Shown: positions 19,151-28,514, counted from the first letter of the stretch. The stretch is DNA of 64,000 bases from Caulobacter endophyticus (GCF_029543245.1 NZ_JARQWV010000006.1:182189-246188); one strand, 5' to 3'. The notes: generated from the sequence alone by a model not told the origin. Numbers and translations are program-made.

Positions 19151-21505
19151 TCAGGCCAGCAGATCCGCACAGGCGTCCAGAACCGCCTCGGCGTCCAGAC
19201 GGTACTTCGAATACAGATCCGGCAAATCCCCCGACTGGCCGAAGGTCTCCAGGCCCAGCGCCCGCAGGCGGTGGCCGTGCACCGAGCCCAGCCAGGACAG
19301 CGTCGCCGGCGCGCCGTCGACCAGCGTCACCAGGCCCGCCTCGCGCGACAGGTCGGCCAGCAGCCGCTCCACCGTCGAGACGCGCCTGGCGCCGTCCGTC
19401 CAGCGCGAGCGGCCGGCGGCCGTCCAGTCGCGGTGCAGGACGTCGGCCGAGGTCACGGCCAGCACGCCTGCGCCCGGCTCGTCCTCCAGCAAGGCCGCGT
19501 GGGCCTCCAGCGCCTCGGGCGCGAGTGCGCCGCTATAGACGACGGCCAGGCGTGCATCCGGCGCCGGCGGCTTCAGCCAGTAGGCGCCTTCGACCACGCC
19601 CTGCCTCCAGGCCTCGTCCGCCCGTTCGGGCTGGTCGATGACGCGGGTGGAAAGGCGCAGATAGGTCGAGCAGCCGTCGGCGGCCTGGATGCGCTCGAAG
19701 GCGTGGGCCATCAGCACCGCCGTCTCGTCGGCGAAGGCGGGCTCGTAACTGTCGAGGCCCGGCTGGCTCATGCCGATCAGCGGCGACCCGATCGACTGGT
19801 GCGCGCCCCCTTCGGGGGCCAGGGTCAGGCCGGACGGCGTGGCCACCAGCAGGAACCGGGCGTCCTGGTAGCAGGCGTAGTTCAGGGCATCGAGGCCGCG
19901 GGCGATGAAGGGGTCGTAGAGGGTGCCGACCGGAAACAATCGCTCGCCGAACAGCGGGGCGGTCAGGCCCAGGGCCGCCAGGGCGATGAACAGGTTGTTC
20001 TCGGCGATGCCCAGTTCGACGTGCTGGCCCGTCTCGCCCATCGACCAAACCTGGGCCGAGGGGATGCGGCGGCGCTTGAAGACATCCTCGTGGGCCCGGC
20101 GGTGGAACACGCCCCGCCGGTTCACGAAGCCGCCCAGGTTGGTCGACACCGTCACGTCCGGCGAGGTGGTCACCACCCGGCCGGCGAACTCGTCCTTGCG
20201 GGCGGCGATGTCGAACATGACCTTGCCGAAGGCGGCCTGGGTCGACTGTTCGCCCCCGCCACCAACCGCCGACAGCAGCTCGTCGGCCGTCGGCGTCGCC
20301 ACCGTCGCCGCCGTGTAGTTGCGATCGTTGGCCACCGCGAAGGGCGCCCGGGCCACCAGGCCCTTCAGGGCCGTGCGCTCGGCCGAGGACAGGCCCGACA
20401 GCGCATCCCACTCCTCGCCCTCGACCACGCCCAGGCGCTCGCGCAGTTCGGCGATCTGGGTGGGGTTCATCAGGCCCGCATGGTTGTCCTTGTGGCCCTG
20501 GAACGGCAGCCGCAGGCCCTTGACGGTGTAGGCGATGAAGAACCGGGGGGAGTCGTCGCGCGAGGCCCGCTCGAAGGCCTCCAGGATCGTCTCCAGGCAG
20601 TGGCCGCCCAGCTCGGTCATCAGCTCGCCGAGGTCGACGTCCTTGTAGGTCGCGATCAGCGCCAGGGCGTCTGCGTCGCCGGCCAGGTCGGCGGTCAGGC
20701 GCTCGCGCCAGGCCGCGCCGCCCTGATAGGTCAGGGCCGAATAGAGGTCGTTGGGCGCAGTCTCGATCCAGGCCTTCAGCGCCGCCCCGCCCGGCCGCTC
20801 GAAGGCTTCCCGCTGGCGCTTGGACCACTTCAGGGTCTCGACGGTCCAGCCGGCGGCCTCGAAGATCTCGCCATAGCGGGTGAACATCCGATCCTTGGTG
20901 GTCGCGTCCAGGCTCTGGCGGTTGTAGTCGACGATCCACCAGGTGTTGCGCAGGTCGTGCTTGCAGGCCTCGATCAGGGCTTCGTAGATGTTGCCCTCGT
21001 CCAGCTCGGCGTCGCCCAGCAGCGAGATCATCCGCCCCATGCTCTCTGGCTTCACCGAGCCGCGCGCGGCCAGATAGTCCTGGGCCAGCGAGGCGAAGGC
21101 GGTCACCGCCACGCCCAGGCCCACCGAACCCGTCGAGAAGTCGACGTCGTCGACATCCTTGGTGCGCGAGGGGTAGGACTGCGCGCCGCCCAGGGCGCGG
21201 AAGGCCTTCAGCTTGTCCAGGCTCTGGCGGCCGAACAGGTGCTGGATGGCGTGGAAGACGGGGCTGGCGTGCGGCTTGACCGCCACCCGGTCCTGCGGCC
21301 GCAGCGCCTTCATGTAGAGCGCCGTCATCAGCGTGGTCATCGAGGCGCACGAGGCCTGGTGACCGCCGACCTTCAGGCCGTCGCGGCTTTCGCGAAGGTG
21401 GTTGGCGTTGTGGATCGTCCACGACGCCAGCCAGAGAATGCGTTCCTCGAGACGCCGCAGCAGCGCGATTTCCTGCCGCTTGGCCGTCAGAGACCCGTCA
21501 GCCAT
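19151..21505 (-). CDS. Transketolase-superfamily ThDP enzyme, AceE-like
   Basis: The 784-residue protein is a thiamine-diphosphate enzyme related to homodimeric pyruvate dehydrogenase E1 (AceE) and transketolase. The ThDP/Mg motif is GDAELDEGN followed by WWIVDYNRQSLD, and DVDFSTGSVGLGVAVTAF precedes it. The pyrimidine domain has WSMGETGQHVELGIAENN with a Glu in the expected activating position, and the C-terminal domain follows. It is shorter than E. coli AceE, and no E2 or E3 gene is near, so an oxo-acid dehydrogenase role is not established. A hairpin holding the RND permease stop codon also contains this gene's ribosome site. Confidence 0.83.
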   Translation of the reverse strand: MADGSLTAKRQEIALLRRLEERILWLASWTIHNANHLRESRDGLKVGGHQASCASMTTLMTALYMKALRPQDRVAVKPHASPVFHAIQHLFGRQSLDKLKAFRALGGAQSYPSRTKDVDDVDFSTGSVGLGVAVTAFASLAQDYLAARGSVKPESMGRMISLLGDAELDEGNIYEALIEACKHDLRNTWWIVDYNRQSLDATTKDRMFTRYGEIFEAAGWTVETLKWSKRQREAFERPGGAALKAWIETAPNDLYSALTYQGGAAWRERLTADLAGDADALALIATYKDVDLGELMTELGGHCLETILEAFERASRDDSPRFFIAYTVKGLRLPFQGHKDNHAGLMNPTQIAELRERLGVVEGEEWDALSGLSSAERTALKGLVARAPFAVANDRNYTAATVATPTADELLSAVGGGGEQSTQAAFGKVMFDIAARKDEFAGRVVTTSPDVTVSTNLGGFVNRRGVFHRRAHEDVFKRRRIPSAQVWSMGETGQHVELGIAENNLFIALAALGLTAPLFGERLFPVGTLYDPFIARGLDALNYACYQDARFLLVATPSGLTLAPEGGAHQSIGSPLIGMSQPGLDSYEPAFADETAVLMAHAFERIQAADGCSTYLRLSTRVIDQPERADEAWRQGVVEGAYWLKPPAPDARLAVVYSGALAPEALEAHAALLEDEPGAGVLAVTSADVLHRDWTAAGRSRWTDGARRVSTVERLLADLSREAGLVTLVDGAPATLSWLGSVHGHRLRALGLETFGQSGDLPDLYSKYRLDAEAVLDACADLLA

Positions 21506-21509
21506 GCTT

Positions 21510-21533
21510 CCTCACCCGTTTATACGGGTGAGG
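21510..21533 (-). promoter_or_regulatory. Hairpin spanning the RND permease stop and the next gene's ribosome site
   Basis: On the minus strand CCTCACCCGT and ACGGGTGAGG form a perfect 10-bp stem around ATAA. The permease stop codon TAA (21522-21520) lies in the loop and the 3' arm ends in GAGG, just 4 nt before the ATG of the ThDP enzyme. Ribosomes finishing the permease would open the stem and expose the start site, a classic coupling layout. The structure is seen; its function is inferred. Confidence 0.6.
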
Positions 21534-24500
21534 TATGCCCCTCGCCCGCCTTTTCGCGCGCTTCATAGTCCTCGATCTGCCGCGCCGTCCACTCCGGAGA
21601 TTTCGTGAAGCGTGCGAGCAGGTTGTAGAACACCGGAACGATGAACAGCGTTAGCAGGGTCGCCACGATCGCGCCGAAGAAGATCACGGCCCCGATCGTC
21701 TGGCGGCTTCCCGCCCCGGCGCCTGTCCAGAGAAGCAGCGGCAAGGCGCCCATGGCGGTGGCGATCGAGGTCATGATGATCGGGCGCAGGCGCAGGGCCG
21801 CCGCCTCGATCACCGCCTCGGTGACCTTCAGGCCCTCGTCGCGCAGCTGGTTGGCGAACTCGACGATCAGGATGCCGTTCTTGGCGGCGATGCCGATCAG
21901 GATGATCAGGCCAATCTGGCTGTAGGTGTTGATGGTCGAGCCGGCCATGACCAGGCCGAACAACCCGCCCAGCACCGCCAGCGGCACGGTCAGCATGATC
22001 ACCGCCGGGTGGATCCAGCTTTCGAACTGCGCGGCCAGCACCAGGAACACCAGCAGCAGAGCCAGGCCGAAGGCGATGGCGATGCCGCCCGAGCCTTCCA
22101 GATAGTCCTTGGCCTGGCCGCCCCACTTGATGCTGACGCCGGGGGTCGGATGCTGCGCGGCCTGGGCCTGGAAGAAGCTGACGGCGTCTTCGACGGTGTA
22201 ACCCGGCGACAGCTGCGTGGTCAGGGTCACCGAGCGCAGGCGGTCGACGCGCGGACGGTCCGGGGTGTCGCCCCGCAGCTCGGTCTTCACCACCGTCGAC
22301 AGCGGCACCAGGCCGCCGGCGTTGGTGCGCACCTGCAGCTTGTCCAGGTCGGCGACGCTGCGGCGCTGGTCGAGCTCGGTCTGCAGGATGACGTCGTATT
22401 CCTGGCCGTTCTTGATGTAGGTCGTCGCCTGGCGCGAGCCGAACATCGTCTCCAGCGCCCGGCCCACGGCCTGGGCCGAGACGCCGAGGCTGGCGGCCTT
22501 GTCGAGATCGATCTGCACCGACAGGCGCGGCGCGGTCGGCTCGTAGTCGATGCGCGGGCGCGAGAAGCCCGGGTTCTCCTGAGCGGCCGCCAGGATCGGC
22601 TTCAGCCAGTTGGACAGCTGCACGTAGTCGTTGCCGACGGCGATCAGGTCGACATTGGTGCCGCCCCCGCCGCCACCACCACCGCCGCGCTGGAAGGCGC
22701 CGCGAACGCTGGCCACGGCGCGCACGCCGGTGATCTTGGAGAGGTCCTTGTTGAGCTCGGCCGCCACGTCGTCGGCGGTCTTGTCGCGCTCGCCCCAGCC
22801 TTTGAGCACCACCACGCCGTTGCCGGAGTTGAACTGGCTCTGGCCGAAGCGCGGAATGGTCAGGATGGTGCGCTCGGCCACCCCGTCCTCGCGGTAGCGG
22901 GCCATGATCTTCTCGATCCGGGCGCCGATCGCGGCGGTGTAGTCGAAGCCGGCGCCTTCCGGCGCGCTGATCTGGATGTCGACGCGGCCGCGGTCCTCGG
23001 CCGGCACCAGTTCCTTGGGCAGGCTGACGAACAGCAGCGCCGCGAAACCGGCCAGCAGGATCACCGCCCCGCCGGCGGCGAAGCTGGCGGCCCGCACGCC
23101 CAGCAGGCTCTCAAGCGAGGCGCGGTAGCTGTCCTTCAGCCGGTCCATCGCCCAGTCCATGCGCTTGTTGAACCAGCCCCCGCCGTGCGCGGGCTTGAGC
23201 AGCTTGGAGGCCATCATCGGCGACAGCGACAGCGCCAGCAGCGCCGAGAAGGCCACGGCGGCGGCGATGGCCACGGCCAGCTCGACGAACAGGCGGCCGA
23301 TATAGCCGGGCAGGAACATCAGAGGCGCGAACACCGAGATCAGCACGATGGTGGTGGCCACCACCGCGAAGAACACCTGACGCGAGCCCCGCTGGGCGGC
23401 GATCAGGGCCGGCTCGCCCTCGTCCACCCGGCGCTGGATGTTCTCGACCACGACGATGGCGTCGTCGACCACCAGGCCGACGGCCAGCACCAGGGCCAGC
23501 AGGGTCAGCAGGTTCAGCGAGAAGCCCAGCGGCGCCAGGATGATGAAGGTCGACAGGATGCAGATCGGCGCGACGATCGACGGGATCAGCGCCGAGCGCC
23601 AGCTGCCCAGGAAGATCAGGTTGACCAGCGCGACCAGGGCCACGGACATGCCCATGGTGATCCAGACCTCGTGGATGGCCTCGGCGGTGAACACCGAGTT
23701 GTCCACGGCCACCACCAGCTTGGTGCCCGGCGGCAGGGTCTGGTTGATGACCTCGACCTCCTTGCGGACGGCCTCGGAGATGGCGACGTCGTTGGCCTGT
23801 GACTGGCGGGTCAGGCCGATGCCGACCTGGTCGACGCCGTTGCCCCGGAACAGGCGCCGGCGCTCGTCCGGGCCTTCCTCGATGCGGGCCACGTCCGACA
23901 GGCGCAGCACGAAACCGTTGCCGTCCGCCGCCCGGATCGGCAGGCGGGCGAAGTCTTCAGGCTTGGCGTAGGCGCGGGCCACGCGAATGGTGAAGTCCTT
24001 GGCGCTGCTTTCCAGCGAACCGGCGGGCAGTTCCAGGTTCTGGGCGTTCAGCGCGTCCTCGACGTCGCTGACGGTCACGCCGCGGGCGGCCATGGCGTCG
24101 GCGTTCAGCCAGATGCGCATCGCGTAGATCTTGGCCCCGAACAGGTTGGCCTGGGCCACGCCGTCGATGGTCGACATCCGCTCGACCAGATAGCGGTCGG
24201 CGTAGTCGGCCAGCTCCAGCGGATCCAGCGTCGTCGAGGTCAGGTTCAGGATGATGATCGGCGAGGCGTCGGCGTTGGCCTTGGCGATCTGCGGCGGGTC
24301 GGCCTGGTCGGGCAGGTTGGCCGAGACCCGGCTGACGGCGTCGCGCACGTCGTTGGCGGCGGCGTCCAGGTCGCGGTCCAGGCGGAAGGTGATGCTGATC
24401 TGCGAGCGGCCGTCGCGCGAGGAGCTGTTGACCCGGTCGATGCCCTGGATGCCCGAGACCTGGCGCTCGATCACCTGGGTGATGCGCTCTTCGATGACCT

Positions 24501-24666
24501 CGGCCGAGGCGCCGCGATAGACGGTCGAGATCGACACCACCGGCGGGTCGACATTGGGCAGTTCGCGGATCGGCAGCGAGCCGAAGGCCGCCAGGCCGAT
24601 GACGCAGAGGATGATCGCCGCGACGGCGGCGAATACCGGGCGGCGGACGGAGATGTCGGACAGCAT
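21520..24666 (-). CDS. RND multidrug efflux permease (HAE1 family)
   Basis: This AcrB/MexF-type inner-membrane pump works with a periplasmic adaptor and an outer-membrane channel. The 1048-residue protein shows MLSDISVRRPVFAAV, two sets of six membrane segments with large periplasmic loops, and the TM4 proton-relay region AVGLVVDDAIVVVENIQRR containing the Asp-Asp pair. GAIVATLLTLFIVPVFYNLL ends the last helix. A run of nine glycines (near residue 660) lies in the second porter loop. ATG 24666 overlaps the adaptor stop by 1 nt (TGATG). No outer-membrane channel gene is adjacent, so a separately encoded TolC-like protein is expected. Substrate unknown. Confidence 0.94.
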   Translation of the reverse strand: MLSDISVRRPVFAAVAAIILCVIGLAAFGSLPIRELPNVDPPVVSISTVYRGASAEVIEERITQVIERQVSGIQGIDRVNSSSRDGRSQISITFRLDRDLDAAANDVRDAVSRVSANLPDQADPPQIAKANADASPIIILNLTSTTLDPLELADYADRYLVERMSTIDGVAQANLFGAKIYAMRIWLNADAMAARGVTVSDVEDALNAQNLELPAGSLESSAKDFTIRVARAYAKPEDFARLPIRAADGNGFVLRLSDVARIEEGPDERRRLFRGNGVDQVGIGLTRQSQANDVAISEAVRKEVEVINQTLPPGTKLVVAVDNSVFTAEAIHEVWITMGMSVALVALVNLIFLGSWRSALIPSIVAPICILSTFIILAPLGFSLNLLTLLALVLAVGLVVDDAIVVVENIQRRVDEGEPALIAAQRGSRQVFFAVVATTIVLISVFAPLMFLPGYIGRLFVELAVAIAAAVAFSALLALSLSPMMASKLLKPAHGGGWFNKRMDWAMDRLKDSYRASLESLLGVRAASFAAGGAVILLAGFAALLFVSLPKELVPAEDRGRVDIQISAPEGAGFDYTAAIGARIEKIMARYREDGVAERTILTIPRFGQSQFNSGNGVVVLKGWGERDKTADDVAAELNKDLSKITGVRAVASVRGAFQRGGGGGGGGGTNVDLIAVGNDYVQLSNWLKPILAAAQENPGFSRPRIDYEPTAPRLSVQIDLDKAASLGVSAQAVGRALETMFGSRQATTYIKNGQEYDVILQTELDQRRSVADLDKLQVRTNAGGLVPLSTVVKTELRGDTPDRPRVDRLRSVTLTTQLSPGYTVEDAVSFFQAQAAQHPTPGVSIKWGGQAKDYLEGSGGIAIAFGLALLLVFLVLAAQFESWIHPAVIMLTVPLAVLGGLFGLVMAGSTINTYSQIGLIILIGIAAKNGILIVEFANQLRDEGLKVTEAVIEAAALRLRPIIMTSIATAMGALPLLLWTGAGAGSRQTIGAVIFFGAIVATLLTLFIVPVFYNLLARFTKSPEWTARQIEDYEAREKAGEGHTSPV

Positions 24667-25793
24667 CAGCCGGCCTTACGATCTTGGCCGTGCTTGCCGC
24701 CTTGGCCGCCCGGGCCGCCGGCCGGCTTGGCCACGTCGCGCACCGCGCCGCCGTCCTGCACGCGGTTGAGGCCGTCGGCCACCACCACGTCGCCGGCCTT
24801 CAGGCCCGAGCGGATCTCGACGAAGCCGTCGGCGGTAAGACCCGTGGTGATGTTGGTGCGGCGGGCGACCTGGCCCTTCTCGCCCTTGGCGACCAGGAAC
24901 ACCGAGGCCTGCTGGCCTTCGAACTGCACGGCCGCTTCCGGCACGGCCAAGCCCTGGCGCACGCCCTGGTCGATGGCGACCTTGACCAGCATGCCCGGCT
25001 TCAGCCGACCGCCCTGATTGGGGAACTCGGCGCGGGCCTTGATGGCGCGGGTCGCCGCGTCGATACGGGTGTCGATCTGGGCGATCTGGCCCTGGAAGCT
25101 CTCTCCCGGCAGGGCGTCGGGGCTGGCCTTGATCGGCAGGCCGTCTCGCAGGGTGGCGAGATAGCGGTCAGGGACCGAGAAGTCGACGCGCACGACCGAG
25201 GCGTCGTCGAGGCTGACGATGGCCCCGCCCGGCGCGATCAGGGTGCCAGGCGCGACGTCGGAAATGCCGACCCGGCCGGCGAATGGCGCGCGGATCACGC
25301 GGTCCAGGCGCTGGGCCTTGGCCGAGGCCAGGGCCGCCTTGGCGCTTTCATAGGCGGCCAGGTTCTGCTCGGCGGTGGCGCGCGGGGCGATGCCCTTGTC
25401 GGCCAGGGTCTTCCAGCGGTCGTAACTGCGCTTGGCCTGGTCCAGCTCGGCCTGGGCCTGGGCGATGCCGGCGGTCTCCTGGTCGTCCTTCAGCGTGACG
25501 AGGACCTGCCCGCGCGAGACCAGCTGGCCGTCGGTGAAGTGGACGGCGGTGATCAGCTCGGTGGTGTTGGAGGTGATCGTCACCGACTGGCGGCCCTTGG
25601 CCACGCCCAGCACTTCGATGCGGTCGGTGAAGGGACGCTCGCCCACCTTGACCTGCGATACGGCCGTGGCGCGACCGGCCGGGCCGCCCTGCCCGTCGGC
25701 CTTGCCGCCAAGCAGCAGCTTGGCTCCGCCGGCCAGGATCATCAGAACCAACGCGACCCCGGCCGCGATGAGGAAGAAGTGCCTGCGGATCAC
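24666..25793 (-). CDS. RND efflux periplasmic adaptor (membrane fusion protein)
   Basis: The N-terminal anchor FFLIAAGVALVLMILAGG is an uncleaved membrane segment. Residues ~45-75 and ~170-200 form the split lipoyl domain (VTITSNTTELITAV and VIRAPFAGRVGISDVAPGTL), with a helical hairpin between them. Beta-barrel and membrane-proximal domains follow (LKPGMLVKVAID, VPEAAVQF). The tail is Gly/Lys-rich. The start is GTG with GGAG 8 nt upstream. The 375-residue length is normal for the family. It overlaps the permease gene and lies downstream of a cluster of palindromes that could be its operator. Confidence 0.93.
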   Translation of the reverse strand: MIRRHFFLIAAGVALVLMILAGGAKLLLGGKADGQGGPAGRATAVSQVKVGERPFTDRIEVLGVAKGRQSVTITSNTTELITAVHFTDGQLVSRGQVLVTLKDDQETAGIAQAQAELDQAKRSYDRWKTLADKGIAPRATAEQNLAAYESAKAALASAKAQRLDRVIRAPFAGRVGISDVAPGTLIAPGGAIVSLDDASVVRVDFSVPDRYLATLRDGLPIKASPDALPGESFQGQIAQIDTRIDAATRAIKARAEFPNQGGRLKPGMLVKVAIDQGVRQGLAVPEAAVQFEGQQASVFLVAKGEKGQVARRTNITTGLTADGFVEIRSGLKAGDVVVADGLNRVQDGGAVRDVAKPAGGPGGQGGKHGQDRKAG

Positions 25794-25829
25794 AAATACG
25801 CTCCGGCGCCGTTGAACCGGCGCCCTTAA

Positions 25830-25886
25830 GGTCTAGGTTGGGGCGACATATGACCCCACCCTAGACCCGCGTCTAGTGACACTAGA
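25830..25886. promoter_or_regulatory. Nested palindromes upstream of the RND operon (candidate operator)
   Basis: Three overlapping inverted repeats are built on TCTAG/CTAGA. The first is GGTCTAGG..GGGG (25830-25843) against CCCC..CCTAGACC (25854-25867). The second is CTAGAC-CCGC-GTCTAG (25861-25876). The third is the perfect 15-nt palindrome TCTAGTGACACTAGA (25872-25886). They sit 37-93 nt before the GTG start at 25793. Such symmetry suggests a dimeric repressor, TetR- or MarR-like. No regulator gene is adjacent. Confidence 0.6.
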
Positions 25887-25967
25887 ATTACGTGACATTT
25901 CAATCCTGAAACACTCACAAGGCCTTAGCTTGACGTAACGTCGGTCGACAAGCTTGGCCGTGAGCGC

Positions 25968-26744
25968 CTAATCCGCGTAGCCCGGGGACTGGCGGTCCAG
26001 CTGGCGCAGGCAACCGGGCCACGCCAGCCCCGCGATCATGCCCAGACCCATCCCCGTCTGGCTGCGAACCTCGGCCTGGGCTGCCTCCGGAGCGAGCAGC
26101 ACGTGATCGCGTCCTGCGCTCAGGGCCATCACCTGCTGGGCGCAGGCGCGCTCCAGGAAGAACATCCCCAGCCAGCATTCGGCCGCCGTGCGCCCCACCG
26201 CCAGGGTGCCGTGGTTGCGCAGCAGCATCAGCCGCTTGTCGCCGAGGTCAGCGACCAGGCGCTCGCGCTCGTCTAGGTTCAGGGCGATGCCCTCGTAGTC
26301 GTGATAGGCCAGTTGCGGCGTGACGATCAGCGCCTGCTGGCTCAGCGGCAGCAGGCCCTCGGCATGGGCGGCCACCGCCACGCCCTGGTCGGTGTGCAGG
26401 TGCATGACGAACTGGGCGTCCTCGCGCGCGGCGTGGATGGCCGAGTGGATCGTGAAGCCCGCCGGATTGATGAAGTACGGCGTCTTGTCGATGACGTTAC
26501 CGTCCAGATCCACCTTCACCAGGCACGAGGCGGTCATCTCGCCGAAGAACATGCCGTAGGGATTGATCAGGAAGTGGTGCTCGGGGCCCGGGATGCGCGC
26601 CGAGATGTGGGTGAAGATCATGTCGTCCCAGCCGTGCACCGCGACAAGGCGATAGAGGGCCGCCAGGTCGACGCGAGCCTGCCATTCGGCCTCGCTGACC
26701 TGATCCTTGATCGATGCGGCGATCGCGCCGGTTCCGTCGGCCAT
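25968..26744 (-). CDS. Class II aldolase/adducin-family protein
   Basis: This zinc-dependent class II aldolase-fold protein has 258 residues. Metal ligands fit MIFTHISARIPG, MHLHTDQG (HxH) and LLRNHGTLAVG (His). The N-terminal LAALYRLVAVHGWDDM and GMFFGEMTAS are typical of the cytosolic adducin-like subgroup annotated without a defined substrate. Fuculose/rhamnulose-phosphate aldolases are relatives, but sequence does not support a sugar-phosphate assignment. It is divergent from the DUF969 operon across a 151-nt gap. The intergenic region behind it holds the RND promoter palindromes. Confidence 0.87.
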   Translation of the reverse strand: MADGTGAIAASIKDQVSEAEWQARVDLAALYRLVAVHGWDDMIFTHISARIPGPEHHFLINPYGMFFGEMTASCLVKVDLDGNVIDKTPYFINPAGFTIHSAIHAAREDAQFVMHLHTDQGVAVAAHAEGLLPLSQQALIVTPQLAYHDYEGIALNLDERERLVADLGDKRLMLLRNHGTLAVGRTAAECWLGMFFLERACAQQVMALSAGRDHVLLAPEAAQAEVRSQTGMGLGMIAGLAWPGCLRQLDRQSPGYAD

Positions 26745-26895
26745 GACGCTTGCTCCCGTAAGTTATCATTGTTCCGTAGAGCGTCGCGCCGACGGGCGCA
26801 GCCGTCAAGCGACCCGCGTTCGATCGGATCGTACTTGCCAGCGCCCTTTGCCCGTCGGACCGTCTTGGCGGATTCGAAGACGGGGGATCTTCCGC

Positions 26896-27564
26896 ATGTT
26901 GCCCTTGATCGGCGTGGGCGTGATCGTCCTGGGCTTCGCCCTGCGGTTCAATCCGCTGCTGGTGGTGGTCTGCGCCGCCATGGCCTCGGGCCTGGCCGCC
27001 GGCCTTGGCCCGCTGGAGGTGCTGGCCGCCTTCGGCAAGGCATTCAACCAGAACCGCTATGTCAGCATCGTCTGGGTGATCCTGCCGGCCATCGGCGTGC
27101 TGGAACGCTCGGGCCTGCAGGAGCGCGCCCGCACCGCGGTCCGGGCCATGAAGGCCGCCACCGCCGGGCGGATCCTGCTGGCCTACCTGCTGGCCCGCCA
27201 ACTGACCGCAGCCATGGGCCTGATCTCGATCGCCGGCCACGCCCAGACCGTCCGCCCCCTCGTCGCGCCGATGGCCGAGGCCGCCGCCGAAAGCCAGGGC
27301 GAGCTGGACGACGCGACCCGCGACAAGGTGAAGGCCATGAGCGCCGGCACCGACAATGTCGGCGTCTTCTTCGGCGAGGACATCTTTATGGCCATCGGCT
27401 CGATCCTGCTGATCGTCGGCTTCCTCGACCAGAACGGCCTGATCGTCGAGCCCCTGCACCTGTCGATCTGGGCGATCCCGACGGCGATCGCCGCCTTCCT
27501 CGTGCATGGCGCACGATTGCTGCTCTTCGACCGCAAGCTCTCGCGCCGGGGGACGAAAGCATGA
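26896..27564 (+). CDS. DUF969 membrane protein (5-oxoproline transporter-type subunit)
   Basis: The 222-residue membrane protein begins MLPLIGVGVIVLGFALRFNP and has about five or six hydrophobic segments plus the family stretch TDNVGVFFGEDIFMAIGSIL. DUF969 and DUF979 proteins always travel together; they have been proposed as a two-part 5-oxoproline transporter because they cluster with oxoprolinase genes elsewhere. No oxoprolinase genes are in this window. The frame is open from 26707 but ATG 26896 begins the first membrane helix. It overlaps the DUF979 gene by 4 nt. Confidence 0.88.
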   Translation: MLPLIGVGVIVLGFALRFNPLLVVVCAAMASGLAAGLGPLEVLAAFGKAFNQNRYVSIVWVILPAIGVLERSGLQERARTAVRAMKAATAGRILLAYLLARQLTAAMGLISIAGHAQTVRPLVAPMAEAAAESQGELDDATRDKVKAMSAGTDNVGVFFGEDIFMAIGSILLIVGFLDQNGLIVEPLHLSIWAIPTAIAAFLVHGARLLLFDRKLSRRGTKA

Positions 27565-28514
27565 TCGGCCTGCCGCTCGTCTATCTGCTGGTCGGCTTCA
27601 TGTTCACGGCCTTCGCGGCCATGAGCGCCGGCGACAAGGCCAACCCCAAGCGCTTCGGCAACGCCGCCTTCTGGGGCCTGTTCGCGATCAGCTTCCTGTT
27701 CGGCGACAGCCTGGGCGACCTGGGCAACGGGTTCCTCGTCGTCGCCCTGGCCCTCTTGGCCGGCACGGGCCGTCTTGGCGTCGGCCAGCCCGCCACCACC
27801 ACCGGCGAAGAGCGCGTGCAGATGGCCCAGCGCTTCGGTCTCAAGCTCTTCCTGCCGGCCCTGCTGATCCCGGTGATCGTCCTTCTGGGCACCTTCGCCT
27901 TCAAGGCCCTGACCTGGAATGGCCAGCACGTCGTCGATCCCAAGCAGGCGACGCTGGTCTCCCTGGCCCTCGCCGCCATCGTGGCCGCCATCCTCGCCCA
28001 GCGCCTGTTCGGCCAGCCCGCCACCTCGCCGCTGCAGGAGGGCCGCCGTTTGATCGACCTCGTCGGCTGGGCCGCCATGCTGCCGCAGATGCTGGCGGCG
28101 CTCGGCGCGGTCTTCGCCCTGGCGGGCGTGGGCCAGACCATCGGCGACATCACCCTGGCGATCACGCCGATCGACAGCCGCCTGGCCGTCGTCGTGGCCT
28201 ACTGCGCAGGCATGGCGCTCTTCACGGTGATGATGGGCAACGCCTTCGCCGCCTTTCCGGTGATGACCGCGGGCATCGGCCTGCCGCTGGTGATCGGCCG
28301 CTTCGGCGGCGACCCGGCCGTGGTCTGCGCCATCGGCATGCTGTCGGGCTTCTGCGGCACCCTGCTCACGCCGCTAGCCGCCAATTTCAACCTCGTCCCC
28401 GCCGCCCTCCTGCAACTGAAGAACCGCTACGCCGTCATCCAGGCCCAGGCGCCGACGGCGGTGCTGATGCTGCTGATCAACATGGTCCTGATGTATGTCC
28501 TCGCTTTCCGCTGA
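27561..28514 (+). CDS. DUF979 membrane protein (5-oxoproline transporter-type subunit)
   Basis: The 317-residue polytopic protein shows MIGLPLVYLLVGFMFTAFAA and a Gly-rich LFGDSLGDLGNGFL, with ~9 hydrophobic segments, and the conserved GMLSGFCGTLLTPLAANFN. ATG 27561 overlaps the DUF969 stop (ATGA). The next gene starts 20 nt inside its 3' end. It probably forms the transport complex with DUF969; substrate 5-oxoproline is by family association, not shown here. Confidence 0.9.
   Translation: MIGLPLVYLLVGFMFTAFAAMSAGDKANPKRFGNAAFWGLFAISFLFGDSLGDLGNGFLVVALALLAGTGRLGVGQPATTTGEERVQMAQRFGLKLFLPALLIPVIVLLGTFAFKALTWNGQHVVDPKQATLVSLALAAIVAAILAQRLFGQPATSPLQEGRRLIDLVGWAAMLPQMLAALGAVFALAGVGQTIGDITLAITPIDSRLAVVVAYCAGMALFTVMMGNAFAAFPVMTAGIGLPLVIGRFGGDPAVVCAIGMLSGFCGTLLTPLAANFNLVPAALLQLKNRYAVIQAQAPTAVLMLLINMVLMYVLAFR

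Noticed and set aside
22009..23802. Long plus-strand open frame inside the RND permease gene
   Set aside because: Composition shadow of the permease, rich in Arg, His and Gln, with no ribosome site or family pattern.
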